NCBI GenBank assembly: GCA_002494015.1
Contig: DLAR01000086.1
Coordinates: forward strand, 1 to 9,116
DNA from: Porphyromonadaceae bacterium UBA7042
Lineage (GTDB): Bacteria > Bacteroidota > Bacteroidia > Bacteroidales > Muribaculaceae
Reading direction: 5' to 3'
DNA length: 9,116 nucleotides
The translations under genes and the position numbers were made by a program. The notes under the pieces were generated by a model that was not told the origin of the DNA, did not search any database, and was given only the letters and a program-made list of their open reading frames with translations. This document shows, in pieces, positions 7,112 to 9,116 of this stretch; position 1 is the first letter of the stretch, and the number at the start of each line of letters is the position of its first letter.

Positions 7112-7447
7112 TTACTTGTTATTGTTGGCAACCTCAGAATCAGCGGCAGCCTCCTGCGCGGTGGGATAAACAGAACCCTTGTCAACGGTAATGCGGACAT
7201 TGGGGGCTATTTCAATCACAAACGAGGTTTCTTTGATTGAAGTCACTTTGCCATAGATGCCGCCTGCGGTCACAACACGGTCGCCGGTTTTCACGCCCTC
7301 GCGGAATTTCTTGATGTCGTTCTGACGTTTCTGCTGCGGACGAATCATGAAGAAATAAAAAATCACAATCAAGAGAACAATCATACCGATGTTCATGATT
7401 GCGCCGTTGCCGGCCGCATCCTGCAATAGAATTGAATTGAGAATCAT
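7112..7447 (-). CDS. yajC: Preprotein translocase accessory subunit YajC
   Basis: YajC is a small inner-membrane protein that associates with SecDF and the SecYEG translocon. This 111-residue protein has a short N-terminal tail, one transmembrane helix (about 19-35, GMIVLLIVIFYFFMIRP), the family signature MIRPQQKRQNDIKKF (34-48), and a soluble beta-rich part containing GVKTGDRVVTAGGIYGKV (51-68), followed by a low-complexity acidic/asparagine tail. Length and motif order match the family. It lies 58 bp downstream of nusB, where a promoter is visible, and 27 bp upstream of the ybbR-like gene. No Shine-Dalgarno sequence is visible. Confidence 0.95.
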   Translation of the reverse strand: MILNSILLQDAAGNGAIMNIGMIVLLIVIFYFFMIRPQQKRQNDIKKFREGVKTGDRVVTAGGIYGKVTSIKETSFVIEIAPNVRITVDKGSVYPTAQEAAADSEVANNNK

Positions 7448-7473
7448 AATCTGTCTTTAAGTTAAATATACTA

Positions 7474-7505
7474 CAAAGATAATGCTTTATGACAAATATC
7501 CGAAA
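7474..7505 (-). promoter_or_regulatory. Internal promoter ahead of yajC
   Basis: On the minus strand, a perfect -7 element TATCTTTG (7481 down to 7474) is preceded by 20 bp and then TTTC (7505-7502), a 3/4 match to the -33 TTTG. It occupies the 58-bp nusB-yajC gap and could drive yajC-ybbR-coaE independently of nusB. No terminator separates nusB from yajC, so readthrough is also expected. Confidence 0.5.
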
Positions 7506-8945
7506 TTACTTGCCCAAAATCTTTCCTTCTTCTTTCAGATAATTGATTACCGAGAAAAGGATACCATTGATAAACGCACCACTCTTGGGGGTGGAATAAG
7601 CATTGGCTATTTCGATATATTCATTGAGCGTTACAGGTATAGGGATGGCGGGATAGTTGATTATCTCGGCAATAGCCGCCACCATGATTACCACGTCCAT
7701 GAAGGCCAGTCGCTCGCTGTCCCAGTCGCGGGTGTTGACAAACTTGTCAATCAGTTCGCGATATTCATCATAGTCGTTAATCGAATATTGAAACAGTTGC
7801 GCGCCAAAGTTGCTGTCTTCTTCATCTTTGTACTGAGGGAGCAGTCTGATGTCAGCCCCGTCGGCTTTGCTTGTGGCAAAGCGCCGGATAGTTTTGAGTA
7901 TGAAAGTCCCCATGATGTGGATGTCGTCATTCCAGTAAACCGATTTCGATTCGAGAGCCTCGGCCAAATCATCGCTCGGAAGAATCACATTTTTCATCAA
8001 CGACCGCCACAACTCGCAATCTTCCTCAAAAGAATGCTCCTCGGGCGTAGCCATGTACTCTTTATAAATATCACTCTCCAGCACAAGGTCAAGCAATGAT
8101 TTAATCAAAATGTCATCATCAGTCCAAGATATAGGATTATCCTTCAGATATTCCTCCATCTGTTCATTCTCAGAGACAGCTTTCACAAACTTGTTTTCGA
8201 CAAATCTCAGGTCAGGGTTCAAATCGGCATCAGTCGGGAGAAATTTATGTTTGGCAGCGTCAAGCCGCAAATCCTGCTGACGCGTGATTTCCACCGGGAG
8301 AAGGAGCAGCGAGTGATACAGCTCGTAAGCCTTGTCAAGTGAACGTCCGAGCGAGTTCCGCGCCTCATTGTAAAGCATTCGGTTGTCACCATAGTTGGCC
8401 AGCGTGTCAATTGTCATTTTTACGCCGAGGCTGAATCCCTTGATGGTAAACGCGGGATTTTCGCGGGCGGCGACAACGACTTCGGGATTGTTCTCGACAA
8501 GATTGGTCAGCACTGATGCCCACAATGCCACATCATCCTTTATGTCGACTTTTTTCTTGCGGATATAGCTTTTATAAGCAGGCAGTGAGGGAATAGCGTT
8601 ATATACTGACGGAATCACCTTGTCAAACGCCTCCAGTGACGAGCGGCCGCGCAGAATAGCACTTCTCACCTCGTCCACACCGTTGAGCGCGCGTGACATC
8701 GAATTACGGTTGATATGCTTGTTAAGGGCAAATCCGCGCAACGGCGACTTCCCGTTGCCGCGCACATCGAAACCCGACATTTCCAACACCATCAATAACA
8801 AATCGAGGTACAGCGTATGGGCGTACTTCTTATCACGGGAAGCCGACTCGGCAGGAGCCGGTTCAATCTTGAACTCACTTTGGGACAGCAGATAAGAATA
8901 AAGCATCTGCACAACCTTAATACGGATCAATACTCGATTTATCAT
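7506..8945 (-). CDS. nusB: Transcription antitermination protein NusB (long form, internal duplication)
   Basis: NusB binds boxA RNA with S10 (NusE) in antitermination complexes on rRNA operons. The C-terminal NusB domain is clear: RDWDSERLAFMDVVIMVAAIAEI, then IPIPVTLNEYIEIANAYSTPKSGAFINGIL (about 406-463), the family's core helices. The start MINRVLIRIKVVQMLYSYLL is the typical Bacteroidota NusB N-terminus. The protein has 479 residues, against about 310 that I recall for Bacteroides NusB. The extra length fits an internal duplication: 38-182 resembles 204-352 (DKKYAHTLYLDLLLMVLE with DKAYELYHSLLLLPVE; YKSY and then LWASVLTNLV with YKEY and then LWRSLMKNVI). Similarity is low, about 16% identity over the best 60 residues by eye, but spacing is kept. 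It is the first gene of the leftward operon, with its own promoter. Confidence 0.92.
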   Translation of the reverse strand: MINRVLIRIKVVQMLYSYLLSQSEFKIEPAPAESASRDKKYAHTLYLDLLLMVLEMSGFDVRGNGKSPLRGFALNKHINRNSMSRALNGVDEVRSAILRGRSSLEAFDKVIPSVYNAIPSLPAYKSYIRKKKVDIKDDVALWASVLTNLVENNPEVVVAARENPAFTIKGFSLGVKMTIDTLANYGDNRMLYNEARNSLGRSLDKAYELYHSLLLLPVEITRQQDLRLDAAKHKFLPTDADLNPDLRFVENKFVKAVSENEQMEEYLKDNPISWTDDDILIKSLLDLVLESDIYKEYMATPEEHSFEEDCELWRSLMKNVILPSDDLAEALESKSVYWNDDIHIMGTFILKTIRRFATSKADGADIRLLPQYKDEEDSNFGAQLFQYSINDYDEYRELIDKFVNTRDWDSERLAFMDVVIMVAAIAEIINYPAIPIPVTLNEYIEIANAYSTPKSGAFINGILFSVINYLKEEGKILGK

Positions 8946-8987
8946 GATTTTAATGTTCTATTTTGTTCCTATGAATTAATTTCTCTG

Positions 8988-9018
8988 CAAAATTAATACT
9001 TTTTTGCCAAAATTCAAT
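8988..9018 (-). promoter_or_regulatory. nusB promoter
   Basis: On the minus strand, a perfect -7 element TAATTTTG (8995 down to 8988) lies 19 bp after ATTG (9018-9015), a near match to the -33 TTTG. The same ATTG-N19 arrangement is seen for rnr. The leader before the nusB ATG would be about 35-40 nt. Confidence 0.6.
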
Positions 9019-9051
9019 CTCTATCGCTGAATAAAATTTTCAAGCATTATA

Positions 9052-9088
9052 AGAGGGCGTTTCATAACAAATGTCAATCCAAAGTGGT
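9052..9088 (-). repeat. Right copy of 37-38 bp inverted repeat
   Basis: This is the reverse complement of 64-101: 23 identical bases (9052-9074), then one base (C on the plus strand) in place of the two-base TA of the left copy, then 13 identical bases (9076-9088). Its inner end is 106 bp upstream of the nusB start codon and about 34 bp upstream of the nusB -33 element. Relative to the gene it precedes, it has the same orientation as the left copy. Confidence 0.85.
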
Positions 9089-9116
9089 AACTGAAAGAGG
9101 CTGCCATGAGGATAAG

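Noticed and set aside
7482..8099. 205-residue plus-strand open frame opposite nusB
   Set aside because: It is a shadow of the well-supported nusB coding region, with no recognisable domain and no promoter of its own.
9021..9116. 31-codon minus-strand frame running in from the right edge through the repeat
   Set aside because: Same argument as for the left copy: the reading frame is not shared between copies, and no family is recognisable.
1..9116. CRISPR array, phage, defence island, tRNA or rRNA genes, or a novel multi-gene system
   Set aside because: I saw no regularly spaced repeats, tRNA-like cloverleaf, integrase or transposase. All seven genes belong to known families, six of them housekeeping.

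Overview
The window carries ordinary housekeeping genes of a Bacteroidota bacterium. Several signs point there: the long Bacteroidota-type NusB; the order nusB-yajC-ybbR-coaE; perfect TAnnTTTG -7 elements upstream of four transcription units; and A-rich leaders without Shine-Dalgarno sequences before almost every start codon. Protein character and moderate GC suggest Bacteroidales, plausibly Muribaculaceae. The family assignment is inference.

Layout. The left edge (1-183) has no convincing gene. It holds one copy of a 37-38 bp repeat and a 23-bp palindrome just upstream of a Crp/Fnr-type regulator gene (184-870, +). A 250-bp gap follows, with a strong promoter and a double-hairpin leader for gyrB (1121-3061, +). 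A 15-bp-stem terminator closes gyrB, and the promoter of rnr (RNase R, 3203-5446, +) overlaps it. A long bidirectional terminator (5448-5500) separates this rightward half from a leftward operon, read from the right as nusB (8945-7506), yajC (7447-7112), ybbR-like (7084-6092) and coaE (6086-5505). nusB has its own promoter, and a second one sits between nusB and yajC. The right edge (8946-9116) holds the nusB promoter and the second copy of the repeat, in inverted orientation.

Functions are core ones: a transcription regulator, DNA supercoiling (GyrB), RNA turnover (RNase R), antitermination (NusB), Sec accessory (YajC), a YbbR-domain envelope protein and the last step of CoA synthesis (CoaE). 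All genes appear intact, and I see no defence, phage or biosynthetic system.

The points most worth a second look are: (1) NusB is 479 residues and seems to contain an internal duplication of about 170 residues; (2) an inverted repeat pair brackets the whole block, each copy about 80-110 bp upstream of the first gene of its half and in the same orientation relative to that gene; (3) the gyrB leader folds into two adjacent strong hairpins; (4) a palindromic candidate operator precedes the Crp-like gene.
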